Position numbers and translations under genes: made by a program
Shown here: piece after piece, positions 21,602-31,828 of the stretch
Numbering within the stretch: position 1 is the first letter of the stretch
How the letters are laid out: each line of letters starts with the position of its first letter
Assembly: GCA_922989275.2 (NCBI GenBank)
Contig: OV277861.1
Span: 27,682,479-27,746,478 of the forward strand
Origin: Gari tellinella
Taxonomy: Eukaryota; Mollusca; Bivalvia; Cardiida; Psammobiidae
Direction: 5' to 3'
Length of the DNA: 64,000 bases
The notes under the pieces: model-generated
The model's database searches: none
Seen by the model: the letters and a program-made list of their open reading frames with translations, nothing else
What the model was told of the DNA's origin: nothing

Positions 21602-23404
21602 TCATAACGTGTCCGTCTTTAATACGTTCAACGACTGGTGTGAAGGTTCTTGCATCGCAACTTGATTTGGCTTACACAGAAATAGTCTCTTATTAAGCCT
21701 CAGCATAAGATATTTTGGTATTTCCTTTTTCTCACCATTTGAAGTCATCATGCTCGTAGCAATGCCACATATAACTGTGACTATTGTCACTATGGCAGCA
21801 AATTATTGATATGATACTGAGTATAAATAATCAAAACCACTAAGAGTTGTTGGTTCAGGTTTTTCCAAATTGTTGTGAACTGTTTCGTTGTTGATATACA
21901 TGGATTCTGTGAAATAACCTACATCAGTGACAGAATCATTCATTAATGTCATCGAAAAGTTGTAGCACTTGTCTGTCGGTCCAAGAGGAAGCCACGGAGT
22001 CTTTTTTCGACCTGCGGAGAAGTTGTATCCCCAGGACAGCCATAGTGCAATACTAACACCGACAACAATGCTGACGATAATGCCTTTCCTTGTCGTACGT
22101 TTGATAATAATCGACAGAAAGAACACAGATATTATAGGCCCGTTGACAGCACCTAGAATGCTAATTGATATCTGTGATATCGGTCCTTGAGCCTGGCTTA
22201 TCACGGTTCCTACTCCTATACATACACATCCACACACAACAACAATCACTCTAGAAGCCTGGGTTAATGCTGTGTCTGAAATCCACTTTAGTTTTGTGCG
22301 TATGACGTCTTCCGAAACAACGGCAGATACACTACTGAGAAGAGAAGATATTGTACTTAGTGACGCACTACATAAGGCTGCTAGAAATAGACCAGTCATT
22401 CCAGGAACGTTCTCAAACATGTTCATTACTAGATAGGGAATGATTTGATTTGGATTTGTTATTTGTCCTGCGGCTAGTGGGTCACATCCTTTCATTGTAA
22501 AATAAGCATAGGCGACAATTCCTTCGGACATAACAAGAAGTTCTAGAATTACAAATCCGACAATAGACGTGACCGCTACCTTCCGCGCCTCGCGGATCGA
22601 CTTTGTTGAGTTCAGTCTCTGTATCACCGGAGGCCTGCATGAAAATACAACATCTCTGATTGCTGTTCCGAACACTAGTGTCCAAAGGGTATGCCGAGTA
22701 AATGGATTAGGATCAAAATCAATTATGTTCAGGCGACCTGTAGGTTTGTTGAAATCAATAACACTTTGAATACCACCAACAGATATTGTTCCATATATCA
22801 GGACAGCACATATCATACCAATCATAATGATACCTTGGACGACATCGGTCAACACGACGGCTTTAATCCCTCCTAGACAGGTATAGATTAAAGCGATGAA
22901 TGATATTAAAACAATGTAAACCCACACCGACATTCCGATCACTGACTGCAATGCAACGGAGGCACCAAACAAGACAATGCCTGCATAGATGATCATAAAT
23001 AGTACCCCAAGAGCTGTCCCCATTTGTCGTATCATCAGAGAGTCGTGGCGCATATGTAGATACTCGTATACACTCGTCACTTGTAGAGGATAGAATAAAG
23101 GAATAGAAATCCAAAGCATCGATGTATAGCCTATCGCACATCCTATTGCCGAAAAACAATATATTGCACCATGCACATATACCTCAGCTGGATATCCTAG
23201 ATAGAAGACGGATGATTCAAAGGTTACTAACATCGACATTGCTACTGGAAATGCCGTCAGTTTACCGCCTCCTCTGTGAAAGTCGAAGGAAGATAAATGC
23301 CTTTTTCCTTTGAAAGCAAAAATTATACCAGTTGCTAAAGATGCAAATATGCCAAGGAATAGCACAACATAGTCAGCTGCTTGAAGACTTTTTCCTGTAG
23401 CCAT
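21602..23404 (-). pseudogene. SLC5-family symporter, copy 3, broken by a single nonsense codon
   Basis: The frame is collinear with copy 4 over 600 codons, but codon 534, a TAC tyrosine in copy 4, is TAA here (21803-21805; one base change, plus-strand g to t). Translation would stop after SVSYQ, inside the last membrane segment. That removes the helix remainder and the tail with the K-T-D-T-L end. Four more changes hit residues identical in copies 1, 2, 4 and 5: V172L, F199C, D328N (VMDMFENVPG to VMNMFENVPG) and F433I. This pattern suggests relaxed selection. No frameshift otherwise, and the promoter features are intact, so a 533-residue product is still conceivable. Confidence 0.9.
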
Positions 23405-23449
23405 GTTGGTATTATCACTATGACACTACTCTTACGACTTGACACTTTG

Positions 23450-23456
23450 CTTTATA
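23450..23456 (-). promoter_or_regulatory. TATA-like box of SLC5 copy 3
   Basis: Minus-strand TCTATAAAGC, 46 bp from the ATG at 23404, identical in position to copy 4. An in-frame TAG just upstream of the ATG excludes an earlier start. Confidence 0.6.
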
Positions 23457-23487
23457 GATGCACTTTTTCACACATATGCCTTTTCCT

Positions 23488-23600
23488 CGTGATCACATTG
23501 TTTCTAATTTGCATGCAGTTTATTCATATACATATTTTAACCACGTAATTAAGTCGTCTTAATTATCGCTTCTTTTATCGTCTTATTATATAGTTTCCAT
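23488..23600 (-). promoter_or_regulatory. Conserved upstream block of the SLC5 array, copy 3
   Basis: CGTGATCACATTGTTTCTAA, TTTGCATGCA, TTATTCATATACATATTT, AAGTCGTCTTAA, TTATCGTCTTATTATATAG, TTTCCATTGC. It stands about 30 bp upstream of the TATA box. Confidence 0.5.
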
Positions 23601-23861
23601 TGCAAATGTAAGATTGTAATTGATGGAAGTGAAGAAGAAACAAAGGTTTCTCTAGCAGTATGACGACATCTTTTTCTCACATAACTATCTCTGTTTTCAA
23701 TAGACATCACAAATTTCCTAGTCTCCAACATGTGTGAGATCATTGATGACATAACTATAACGTCACTATTTATAAAGGCGTTTTACGTCACCTGGTGTCA
23801 AAAAAGTGTGAGAAAAAGAATCTGTCACTCGTCGATATGTGAGTCAAGCTAATCAATACAC

Positions 23862-24217
23862 TACAGTGTTCCCTCCCTACAATGGTCCTCCCAACAGCGA
23901 CCCCCTGCTTACAACGACAATAGCCGCAGTACCCTAAACAGGACAATTATATTAAACGCTTTTACTGCTGTAATACCTTCTGCTTCAAGTTGTCTTTTTT
24001 TCTCAAAGTCCCATATTGGACATTTTGACAGATAAAAACTTAATGACGTGTGATAAACATCTTGAATCCAGATCAGACGCTGCGTTACTGGACGTCTGAT
24101 CTGAATTCAAGCTGTATGCAAATGTAAACCAATTTCCCACCCTATAACGACTCCCTCTGAACAACGCACACAATCCTTGTCTCCCATTGGGTGTCGTTGT
24201 ACACAGGAAGCGCTGTA
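23862..24217 (+). mobile_element. MITE-like element, TACAG/CTCTACAACG family, block A
   Basis: 356 bp, TACAGTGTTCCCTCCCTACA to ACACAGGAAGCGCTGTA. The palindrome at about 24055-24117 has a damaged core (GCTGCGTTACTGGACGTC). Same length as its block B twin at 56115-56470. Confidence 0.75.
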
Positions 24218-25203
24218 GTATGTAAGGAAGGTTAACGATAAGTTTGAAAGTTGATGGAAAACAGTTTTGACATTGTATTGGTATCATTTTATCGCACGAT
24301 ATTTTGTAAGACGGGTCCCAGATCGGTAGTGGGTTCAGGTAATGTATCGGAACCCAATGTCCGTTTAAAATGCAAACAACCCTTAAAAGTACGACATATA
24401 ACGTTCTTGAATACTCTCAATAACAATTCATTGTGTCCCATGTCTGTGTACTTTTCATAAGTATAAACGAATTATTTACGAATGTGAATCACACACGCTG
24501 AATTGCATTAATAAACTGAAATGCATCCATTTTACCACATCCGAAATTAAGATTTAAATATGATAGTACATGTTGTTTTGTTTGATACATTATGTATTGA
24601 CAATGTTAGTTTATTGAAGCAAAAGTGCACTGAACATTTCAAAGGCAGACCGAAAGTTTATTTGGTCGCCATTTTGGAATTTTTATGATAGAATTGGCGA
24701 AAATCGAAATTGTTCGCCAAGCCTTTTGAGTAAACTGTCACAGATAGAAGCCTCTGATCGGCTCCGTTTTATTACTATGACACGCTACTGGATTCAAATT
24801 GTTACAAATGTACAACTATCTAAGCACAAATGAGCCGTTTCATGGACATACTTGACCTATTAAATTGCACATACAAGACCAGTCGCAACATCACAAACCA
24901 CCAGCATCTATTGGATTGTGTTACCCAACTTTTACAAAGTGTAAACCTTGAACAGACACGGCACCTGAAATTAACATACGGATAATGCCAATCGTTCATA
25001 AAACATTGGGTTTTCAGAAACGTTGTTTCAAACGAAATGTGGGATTTTATGTTTCCCATCCAATACAGAAAATAAAACTCAACTCTTTCAATACTAAGTA
25101 TCACGTGTGGGTTACTAGGCTTCTTTTGTGGATCTTTTCAATACTAGTAACCAGAACATGAACAAGAAATGCTTGCGAACAGGTTTAAACATTGCAAGGA
25201 CGC
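24218..25203. other. Intergenic DNA upstream of the LINE relic
   Basis: No gene recognised. The 94-codon minus frame at 24820-25104 is nearly unchanged in block B but shows no domain. Part of this stretch may be further decayed LINE sequence. Confidence 0.35.
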
Positions 25204-25894
25204 TTCCCTGGAGCCAAGATAAGGAGTGACTACAACTTGTTGATGATGACATTCAATGTTTTCCTAAAGAAAATCGAGATTCCAAAGAACATCAAGATCA
25301 ATTATGACACCGTAAAGCTCAGAGACTCCAAGATATTGTAAGCATTCAAATCAGAATTAGGTGGAACGTTTTCCCTTTAACCGTGCTTGGGACTGAAGAG
25401 ATGGACTTCGACAATGATGAAATGACTGGAACAGCGGGCAAGATTCTTTGCAAATGTCGACACATCAAGAAGCATTTGGTAATATCTGAGATACTTTATT
25501 CTTGTGATTAAAGAAGAATCTTCAAGCTTGGAGTAAGATGAAGGCAGCAAATAATTACAATCATACATTAGAAGAAAAAAAACCATAAGGACCTAAATGA
25601 AGCAAAAGTCTACCAAAGATGACTACCACATACTAGACAGATTTGAACAAATTATCATCAGGCTACGCACGGGACACAACCGCCTAACGCCCACATGAAC
25701 ACCAAAACTTAAGCTGTTTTTGTGGCCTTGAACACCAAACTTCAGCGCATGTCTTCCAACAATGTCCACACATTGAGGGAAAAGGTAAAACTGTTTGGCA
25801 AGGAACTTCCTCGCTAAAGACGAACGTGTATGGGAAGATGGAGGATCTCCGGAAGACAGCACTCTTCATTGGTGGATCTTGCGTGACCGTATAA
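25204..25894 (+). pseudogene. Decayed LINE (non-LTR retrotransposon) ORF2: endonuclease end and zinc-finger tail, block A
   Basis: Frame 1 from 25204 reads FPGAKIRSDYNLLMMTF, which corresponds to the SDH motif region of an APE-type endonuclease (H to Y here), then KINYDTVKLRDSK, then stops. After a gap in which the reverse transcriptase is missing, 25640-25894 reads IIIRLRTGHNRL, then, after two frameshifts, CFCGLEHQTSAHVFQQCPH and a tail YGKMEDLRKTALFIGGSCV followed by TAA. The C-x-C...H...C pattern is the usual C-terminal zinc finger of LINE ORF2. The clade is not determinable by eye. Non-functional. Confidence 0.7.
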
Positions 25895-25916
25895 TCGGTG
25901 AATGCTAAAAGGTAAG

Positions 25917-26290
25917 TACAGCTTTCCCTCTCTACAACGGCCCTCAAAACAACAACTACCTCCTTACAACGACCCTTGCCGCAATTCCCTTAACGGGACA
26001 ATTATGTCTAATGCTTTTACTGTTGCAATATCGTCTGCTGAATATTTTCATCTGCTGTTTTTCCTCAACATACATATAATAGGATATTTTCATGGAGGAA
26101 TATAATTATGACGAGTGACAAACAGCTCGAATCCAGTTCAGATGCCCCGTCACGCGGCGTCTGATCTTGATTCAATCTGTTTGAAAATGTAGGCCAAGTC
26201 TTAATTTTCCCATTCTGTAACGACTGCCTCCGAATAACACACACAACCCGTATCTCCCACTGGGTGGCGTTGTAGAGAGGGAGCACTGTA
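25917..26290 (+). mobile_element. MITE-like element, TACAG/CTCTACAACG family, block A
   Basis: 374 bp, TACAGCTTTCCCTCTCTACA to GTAGAGAGGGAGCACTGTA. The palindrome is at about 26119-26182 (core GCCCCGTCACGCGGCG). It lies between the LINE relic and the Tc1 relic. Confidence 0.78.
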
Positions 26291-26409
26291 CATGTATACT
26301 GAAAAACAAAAGTAACGTATAATGGGATTCCTTGTATATAAAGGGAATGTACTATAGGAATTGTAACAAAAATTTGGTAAACAAAATTACTAATGCATTA
26401 TTTTTGTAA

Positions 26410-27096
26410 TCAACAAACAACAAAACGCTTTAATTCAATTTCTTTTGATTGCTTAATTACGATTTCTAAACCTATCCCTTTCAAAAACAGTGAAAAAACA
26501 GCATCTTTAGTATCGCGTATTGCAATTATAGCCTCAAGTATTCTCCTTGGCATGGAATCAATCAACCTGGTGATTCTCTTAAAGCATTCCATTCCTTCTA
26601 TTAAGCTGCGATGTCATTGACGTGGTTTGGGACGTTACGTCGATGTCTGACATTGCGGTCTAACTGGTTGCAAAGGTGCTCAATTGACAGATTTGGGATG
26701 TAAGGTTGCCAAGGTTGAAGCGAGAATAATCGACGTGCGTGACGTTGTACCATTCCATGCAAAAAGCACGACGTCGATGCGATAGTGAAAACCAAACGTA
26801 CGGTATGTACGCGCAAAGTCCGCATTCTCTGAGATGCCTGATAACCGTGACGGAACGTACCATGTCCTAGTGACGCCCTTGTGTGTTATTGACCGTCTCT
26901 GCCGCCGTTAGGAACCGGATTTATAAAACCGCAAGGCGTATCTAACGGCCCTGACGTTGCGTTGTTTCTTTTGTACGACTTCCAGTTGTGTAGCGGCAGT
27001 TTTCTGTAAACGCTCTTGCATTAGAAGATCAATAGCTCGGCCACGATCATTAACGTTCAGCCTTGGCACCGCGCTGAATGTTGTGCTTAACTGCAA
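26410..27096 (-). pseudogene. Tc1-type DDE transposase relic with internal deletion, block A
   Basis: On the minus strand, from 27096, RLNVNDRGRAIDLLMQERLQ resembles the N-terminal helix-turn-helix of Tc1-like transposases (RGRAIGML...). Next, TVIRHLRECGLCAYIPYVWF matches the VRRRLREAGL-RRPYV linker, and VDYSRFNL the SDESRFNL catalytic strand with the acid residue changed. Then PYIPNLSIEHLCNQLDRNV corresponds to the P-SPDLNPIEHLWD segment of the third catalytic region, and RRILEAIIAIRDTK to the RR...AI C-terminal end. The middle of the catalytic domain is missing and the frame shifts several times, so it is dead. Confidence 0.68.
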
Positions 27097-27201
27097 TGCT
27101 GATTTAAAGTCTGTAAGCGTACTGTAGATTTCAACCAGTTGAGTGCTTTTGAATTTGATTCACCAGAAGTTGGTCGGATGGCTCACGTCAGCGTTTTAAG
27201 A

Positions 27202-27451
27202 TACAGTGGAGAATCTGTTATTCTTTCCCAATAAACGCGTTTACGCTAAAACTATTATTTGCAGTGCAAACAGTTTGGAGCCAGATCAGACGCCGGGTAA
27301 CCCGGCGTCTGATCAGGCTCCAAACTGTTTGCCACCAAGATAAACGAGAATTATCAGAATTTTCTAAAAGTTGTTCTTTTCTACGTTTTAGTGCTTTGCG
27401 TTTGCGTACGTTTGCGTTTAAACGGGAAAGAATAACAGATTCTCCACTGTA
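27202..27451. mobile_element. 250 bp TACAGTGGAGAATC MITE carrying an extra palindrome, block A
   Basis: A 28 bp perfect terminal inverted repeat beginning TACAGTGGAGAATCTGTT at 27202, with its complement ending at 27451, and TA at both edges. The block B copy (59451-59632) is 182 bp. The 68 bp difference is exactly the palindrome unit at 27270-27337. Non-coding; TA ends suggest a Tc1/mariner-type MITE. Confidence 0.85.
27270..27337. mobile_element. Solitary 68 bp palindrome unit, present in block A only
   Basis: CAGTTTGGAGCC... core GCCGGGTAACCCGGC ...GGCTCCAAACTG, followed by TTTGCCACC, between two AA dinucleotides. Block B reads straight through as GCAGTGCAAAGATAAAC. The arms are near-perfect complements of about 33 bp. 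It is either an insertion with a 2 bp AA duplication, or a precise loss from block B by slippage between the AA pairs. Confidence 0.85.
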
Positions 27452-28973
27452 TGTGGTGTAGAATACAATTATCACGCAGGATATGCACACGTTTTTGTTG
27501 GACAATCGTGGATCTATTTTATCAACACACGGTGTATCGATAATCTTGGTTGTACTCCCATACAAGCGATACATAAGTTGAACACATTATGCGTTACTTA
27601 TGTTTTTCAGTATATTTGAGTAAGTAAGTGAAAAAGGATCTTAAAAAACAAGCGATTTAATTCGATACAGAGAGCCAACTACAAAGTTAATACAAATATG
27701 GAGGAGGAGGCCAACATGCATTGGATAGGCAAATAGTGTTGCAACTTCGAGAACATCTTGATAAGAAAGAACAGTAAACAGTCTTACCAGCTAGTGAAAC
27801 ACCTAACCAAGGAGAAGCAGGCTAAGGAACAATTGTAAACAATGAGTCAGGAAAGTGTCTCACAGAGGTACAGAACATCCCAAATAGAAGGACTGAATAC
27901 TGATGTAAAATTTGGCATGTGTATTCGAATATTCGTTTTTCAATCAAATATTCCAACCTCAATTTACCATTTGAATATTCGTTTGACGTACGTACATGTA
28001 TGTGTATATATTTTGTAAAAGTGGTGCAATTCTATTTTAGTATTTATACAGTCGGTGACCTGTTTATTTCAGGAAATACATCACTGCAGAATTCCTTACC
28101 TCGATTCTGCTCAAGGTGAAATGTGTTGTGCCAGCAACAGTCACTTTAAATTTAGTCGGTAGAGTCACTCTACAGTTTAGAATATAATCTCATATTAAAG
28201 TTGAGTCAGGCAGTTTAAAGAGAGACATATCAAACAAATTTGTAATAATGCGTAATTATTGTGTCCAATCGTAAGCTAGACGTAAAGTAGCTCTGGATTA
28301 ATCGTAGATCAAAATATTTAGGTCATAATTGCCCCAAGCGAACAAAAATTCATATACTCTATTTTCATAGCAAAAGTTTGTTGCGTGTGGCAAATATGCT
28401 TTTAAAATGGTAGTAGGTCTAATATAATAATTAAAAAGACTGAAACTTAAATAAAATAACCCCTGTTACATATTTATTAATTGAAGTCTAAATAAAAGCA
28501 TATACGGACTTTTACACAGAATAATGCGACGCCTGAAATAACGTACACCAATCAAATCCAATGCCTGTGTTTCGTTTTTACAATGATTGGGACAAAGCAG
28601 AAGTGTTAAAATGAAACACAAGTAGGTCTTGATCTAACTGATTGAGTTTTTATCCAGTGATTTATCTTAAAAATTACAGGAGCGTATTTAACACGAGTGC
28701 GCATCATCCTCGACAATAGACGGTACATAACAGGAAACAATTGAGAAACACTTTCAACGATTGTGATTTAATTATATTGCCATGCTTCACAATATTTACA
28801 ACGGACCAGTTCTGGCACATATATGCAGACCAGAATCAATTTAACAGTATAACATTTTAAATTACATCATAAAATGAAAAACCCTGCTTTAAAATATTTC
28901 GAAAGTTTCAAACAACTAAACGCAGATCCGATGTAGATTCAACTTATTAAGCATGCTAGTCATGTTAAACAAA
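27452..28973. other. AT-rich intergenic DNA, block A
   Basis: The 118-codon minus frame at 27218-27574 runs into the MITE and is not a recognisable gene. The rest, including the alternating GAATATTCG phrases near 27924-27985, shows no gene, RNA or element edges. Confidence 0.4.
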
Positions 28974-29169
28974 TACAGTCGAACTTCGATATCTCGAACT
29001 CGCTTAACTCGAATTATCCGATAGTTCGACACATTAACTGCACTTTTTCCTGCTCGGATAAGTCAAACATACCCATATTTCAAAGTTAAAACGTAGCTTA
29101 ATCACGTTTTAACTTTGAAATATGGGTATGTTCGACAAACCCGACTCGAGATATCGAAGTTCGACTGTA
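28974..29169. mobile_element. 196 bp CAGTCGAAC (pogo/Tigger-like) MITE, block A
   Basis: TACAGTCGAACTTCGATATC to GATATCGAAGTTCGACTGTA, with an inner hairpin AAAACGTAGCTTAATCACGTTTT-like. Nearly identical ends to 3460-3656. Confidence 0.82.
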
Positions 29170-29544
29170 TTTGAATAGCAATCATTTCAGATATTCAAAT
29201 ACCAAATCGATTTCGTTGACATCCTTATAAATTATATTTAGAGCAACTGCAATTAGTTCGAGATTAAAACCATTTTAGTATGGCATTTTGATAAATATAC
29301 CTTGAAAAGACCGTGTCATGAGAAATCCAGACTTACTCTATTGTGAAACATGGCTGACAGGCTTAGTCTTAGTTTCAGGCTCAGTTTCTGGTAAAGACAA
29401 GACCACACTACAATGCTAATAAGTTTGACATTGCAATTGAAAGAATAAAAATGATGCATTATTCAATATTAATTTTGCTAATCTAGCTTAAAGAATAAGA
29501 TTTCTTTTAATGTCTAATCACGAAGATCCACATATTCATATCCA

Positions 29545-29575
29545 TAGATAGATAGACAGATAGATAGATAGATAG
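29545..29575 (+). repeat. GATA microsatellite, block A
   Basis: About seven to eight GATA units with one GACA variant, followed by TTTATTATGCAAAAGAC. It could be the tail of a retroposon (inference). Counterpart at about 61717-61747. Confidence 0.7.
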
Positions 29576-29816
29576 TTTATTATGCAAAAGACTTTACAGT
29601 CCATGGGCATACATAATATACAAAATATACAAACAATACCAAACCCGGTTATGGCTACATATTTCATTATTCAGTGAAAAAAACAACGTTATTAACTACA
29701 TCTATGTGTATTAATTAACATATATGCTAGCATATATATTTTCTTGAAAAACGTTTAGGTTTTCATCTTGCGCAGGCTATCAATGAAGCAAAATGGTAAT
29801 TTGTGTTATATTACTG

Positions 29817-30169
29817 TATTTACATTCGCCTTATTCAAAAACATTGAAAAATGATGTTTAATTCATTTAGACGCTATATCTCGAGAGACGTGTGGATAAA
29901 TATGGCAGAGGAGGCGGTGCTTTTAGGTCTGCTCCCAGCATTTAATTTTTTTGCACTGCTTAAGTTGCGCCGTTATGACTATTCCTTTAAGAGTACACAT
30001 GAGTCATGTCAACAACCTCTAATTTGGATTAAATATACATGCATATTAATAAAATATTTATCTGAAATACAAGAAACTACAGTTTATATAATACTAGCGC
30101 GATTCATGGAACTTGCAAATCGAGTTGTTTCGCTCTATAAACGCCGGAAAAAATCAGTTCATTTCTAAA
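29817..30169 (+). repeat. Dispersed repeat R (short form), block A
   Basis: Begins TATTTACATTCGCCTT and ends CGCCGGAAAAAATCAGTTC / CATTTCTAAA, matching the edges of 19709-20385. It contains a 105-codon plus-strand frame (29851-30168). Because the frame lies within a repeat and the longer copy does not keep it, it is not called a gene. Confidence 0.5.
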
Positions 30170-30232
30170 AAAATAACCCATTGACATTGCCTAAGTGGCC
30201 TTAAAGTCGTCTGATCATGGTCTATTATATCA

Positions 30233-30532
30233 TTAACCCTTTCCTCCCTGAAACCTCAAATAGACAATTCTAGTTTTCAATGTTTTAAATTGGTCATTGG
30301 TCATATTTGAAGAGCTGTTGTTTGTTTCAGATGCATTTGACATACCTCCTGTTGAGTGCCGTTGCCTTTTTCTCGACCTAGTGTCATAATTAGAGTTCTG
30401 TGAATTTGCCACTTGACTGCCACGTAGCCTGTCCGAGCCGCCATTACCGACCTTTCCTTTACCAGTCTTCTTTCCGCTGCCTTTGCTCTTTTTGCCTGAC
30501 CTGTCCATTTTTCTAATGTAACGCACTGCCAA
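30233..30532 (-). CDS. Small basic Ser/Gly/Lys-rich ORF of unknown function, block A
   Basis: 99 codons. After MDRSG comes a Lys/Gly/Ser run (KKSKGSGKKTGKGK), then a basic TRSRKRQRH stretch and a Ser/Asn-rich part. Composition and a nuclear-signal-like patch are all that can be said. It could be a first exon or a transposon-derived peptide. In block B the frame is kept with one replacement (Arg to Leu at codon 37). It has no recognised family, so existence as a gene is uncertain. Confidence 0.3.
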   Translation of the reverse strand: MAVRYIRKMDRSGKKSKGSGKKTGKGKVGNGGSDRLRGSQVANSQNSNYDTRSRKRQRHSTGGMSNASETNNSSSNMTNDQFKTLKTRIVYLRFQGGKG

Positions 30533-30686
30533 CGTAGTAATAAATAAAAGTTATGTACACTAGAAAAAACTTTCAGGAGGCCTTAATTAAAGATTTCGAG
30601 AGCTATGCATCGACCGACTCCTCGCTACACCACTAATACCAGTATCTGTTCTGTTCTGGTAAAAAGGTTGAATGGCTTTTCTTGGT

Positions 30687-30759
30687 GACTCGGTAGCTCA
30701 GTGGTTAGATCGTTGGCATGACAAGTCAGAGCTCCTGGGTTCGAGTCCCAGTTGAGTCA
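30687..30759 (+). tRNA. tRNA-like pol III unit, anticodon GAC (Val-type), block A
   Basis: A 73-nt cloverleaf. Acceptor GACTCGG/TTGAGTC with discriminator A; D arm GCTC-AGTGGTTA-GATC with one mismatch; anticodon stem TTGGC/GTCAG with loop ATGACAA (T33, anticodon GAC at 30720-30722, A37); variable AGCTC; T arm CTGGG-TTCGAGT-CCCAG. The A box TAGCTCAGTGG and B box GGTTCGAGTCC are consensus-like, and a TTTTT terminator follows a few bases later. GAC is not a usual eukaryotic valine anticodon, so it may be a tRNA-derived repeat or pseudogene. Confidence 0.6.
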
Positions 30760-30930
30760 CAAATTTTTCACCAAGTTACATTTAGTTTCTATTTGAAAAG
30801 TATCAGACGGGAAAGTGAGTGTTTTCTTAAAGACGGCATACGACAGCAGTTGATGATTACTAAGGTTGCATAGCTCAAGGTCATTCTTCAAATCTTTTCT
30901 ATTCAACACCTTCAGTTCCATGTTGTCATT

Positions 30931-31159
30931 TTAACCCATTTGTACCCAGTGGACTCTTCCATCTTTATATATTGGATTAGTCCGTTTTTTATCAAAGGGA
31001 TGCCTGGTCAAAATTTTCATTTTCATATTGTTTTATATTGAAATTCCTATTAGCAAACAGTGTAGACTCTGATCAGACGCCGCATAATGCGGCGTCTGAT
31101 CAGAGTCTACACTGTTTGCCTATGTCCGATATATGTGATCGTGGGCACAAATAGGTTAA
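30931..31159. mobile_element. 229 bp TTAACCC element with a perfect palindrome, block A
   Basis: Ends TTAACCCATTTGTACCCA and TGGGCACAAATAGGTTAA (16 of 18 complementary). Inside, 31053-31119 is a perfect palindrome of 33 bp arms with a single central base: GCAAACAGTGTAGACTC... core GCCGCATAATGCGGC. It is the best preserved family palindrome in the window. Confidence 0.85.
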
Positions 31160-31239
31160 TTTTAAACATTTGTCGTCTACCTTTATTTCTCAAATATAAA
31201 TTTAAGGAACTTTGACTGAAGAAATATTGAAATGAATGT

Positions 31240-31304
31240 CAAACAGTTTGAATCATGGTCAGACGCCGATAAACACGGCGACTGGTCAGAATCTAAACTG
31301 TTTG
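31240..31304. repeat. Family palindrome, block A
   Basis: CAAACAGTTTGAATCATGGT / CTGGTCAGAATCTAAACTGTTTG-type arms with core GCCGATAAACACGGCG. The surrounding GTCGTCTACC and ATAACTATTGTACCC phrases suggest a worn TTAACCC-type element. Confidence 0.6.
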
Positions 31305-31534
31305 CATATAACTATTGTACCCGTGGTAACTGTTTGTAAATACACCATTGTTCTCGTGTAAGGGCCATGAATGTATTAACATAGCTAAAGGTCTGGGGTT
31401 AATAAGTACCAACACTTTAACCAGTTTCGTTTATCATTATCCTTTAAACCTGTTTATCTAGGTCGCTTATAACGGTATTAACACATCATGATATCCAAAG
31501 GCAGGACACTGCTTATTGTATGACAAAAGTAATT

Positions 31535-31766
31535 TAACCCTTTCAATGCCTAATCTTTCGTGAGAGTTTTACCCCTTTGTCATTTCTAATTTGCTGTCAG
31601 CAAAAGCGTTTCAAAGTTTAAATAATAAGGCAGTATGACTGAAGAAATTTCAAAACGAGTGTAAAAAAGTTTGGGTTCTGATCAGAAGCTGCGTAACGCG
31701 GTGTCTGATCAAGCCCCAAATTGTTTGCAAGGGCGCTTTTAATCGTCATTGAGAGTGAAAGGGTTA
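31535..31766. mobile_element. TTAACCC element with palindrome, block A
   Basis: TAACCCTTTCAATGCC at the left, GAGAGTGAAAGGGTTA at the right, palindrome at about 31671-31729. In block B its right half is deleted (124 bp, equivalent to 31699-31822). Confidence 0.75.
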
Positions 31767-31828
31767 GGAATCATAAGAGCTCTCAGCATTCTTTTTGTTC
31801 TGATTAAATGTATGCCTATACACAGGAT

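Noticed and set aside
29851..30168. 105-codon frame with a hydrophobic stretch
   Set aside because: It lies wholly inside dispersed repeat R, and the longer copy of the repeat does not keep it.
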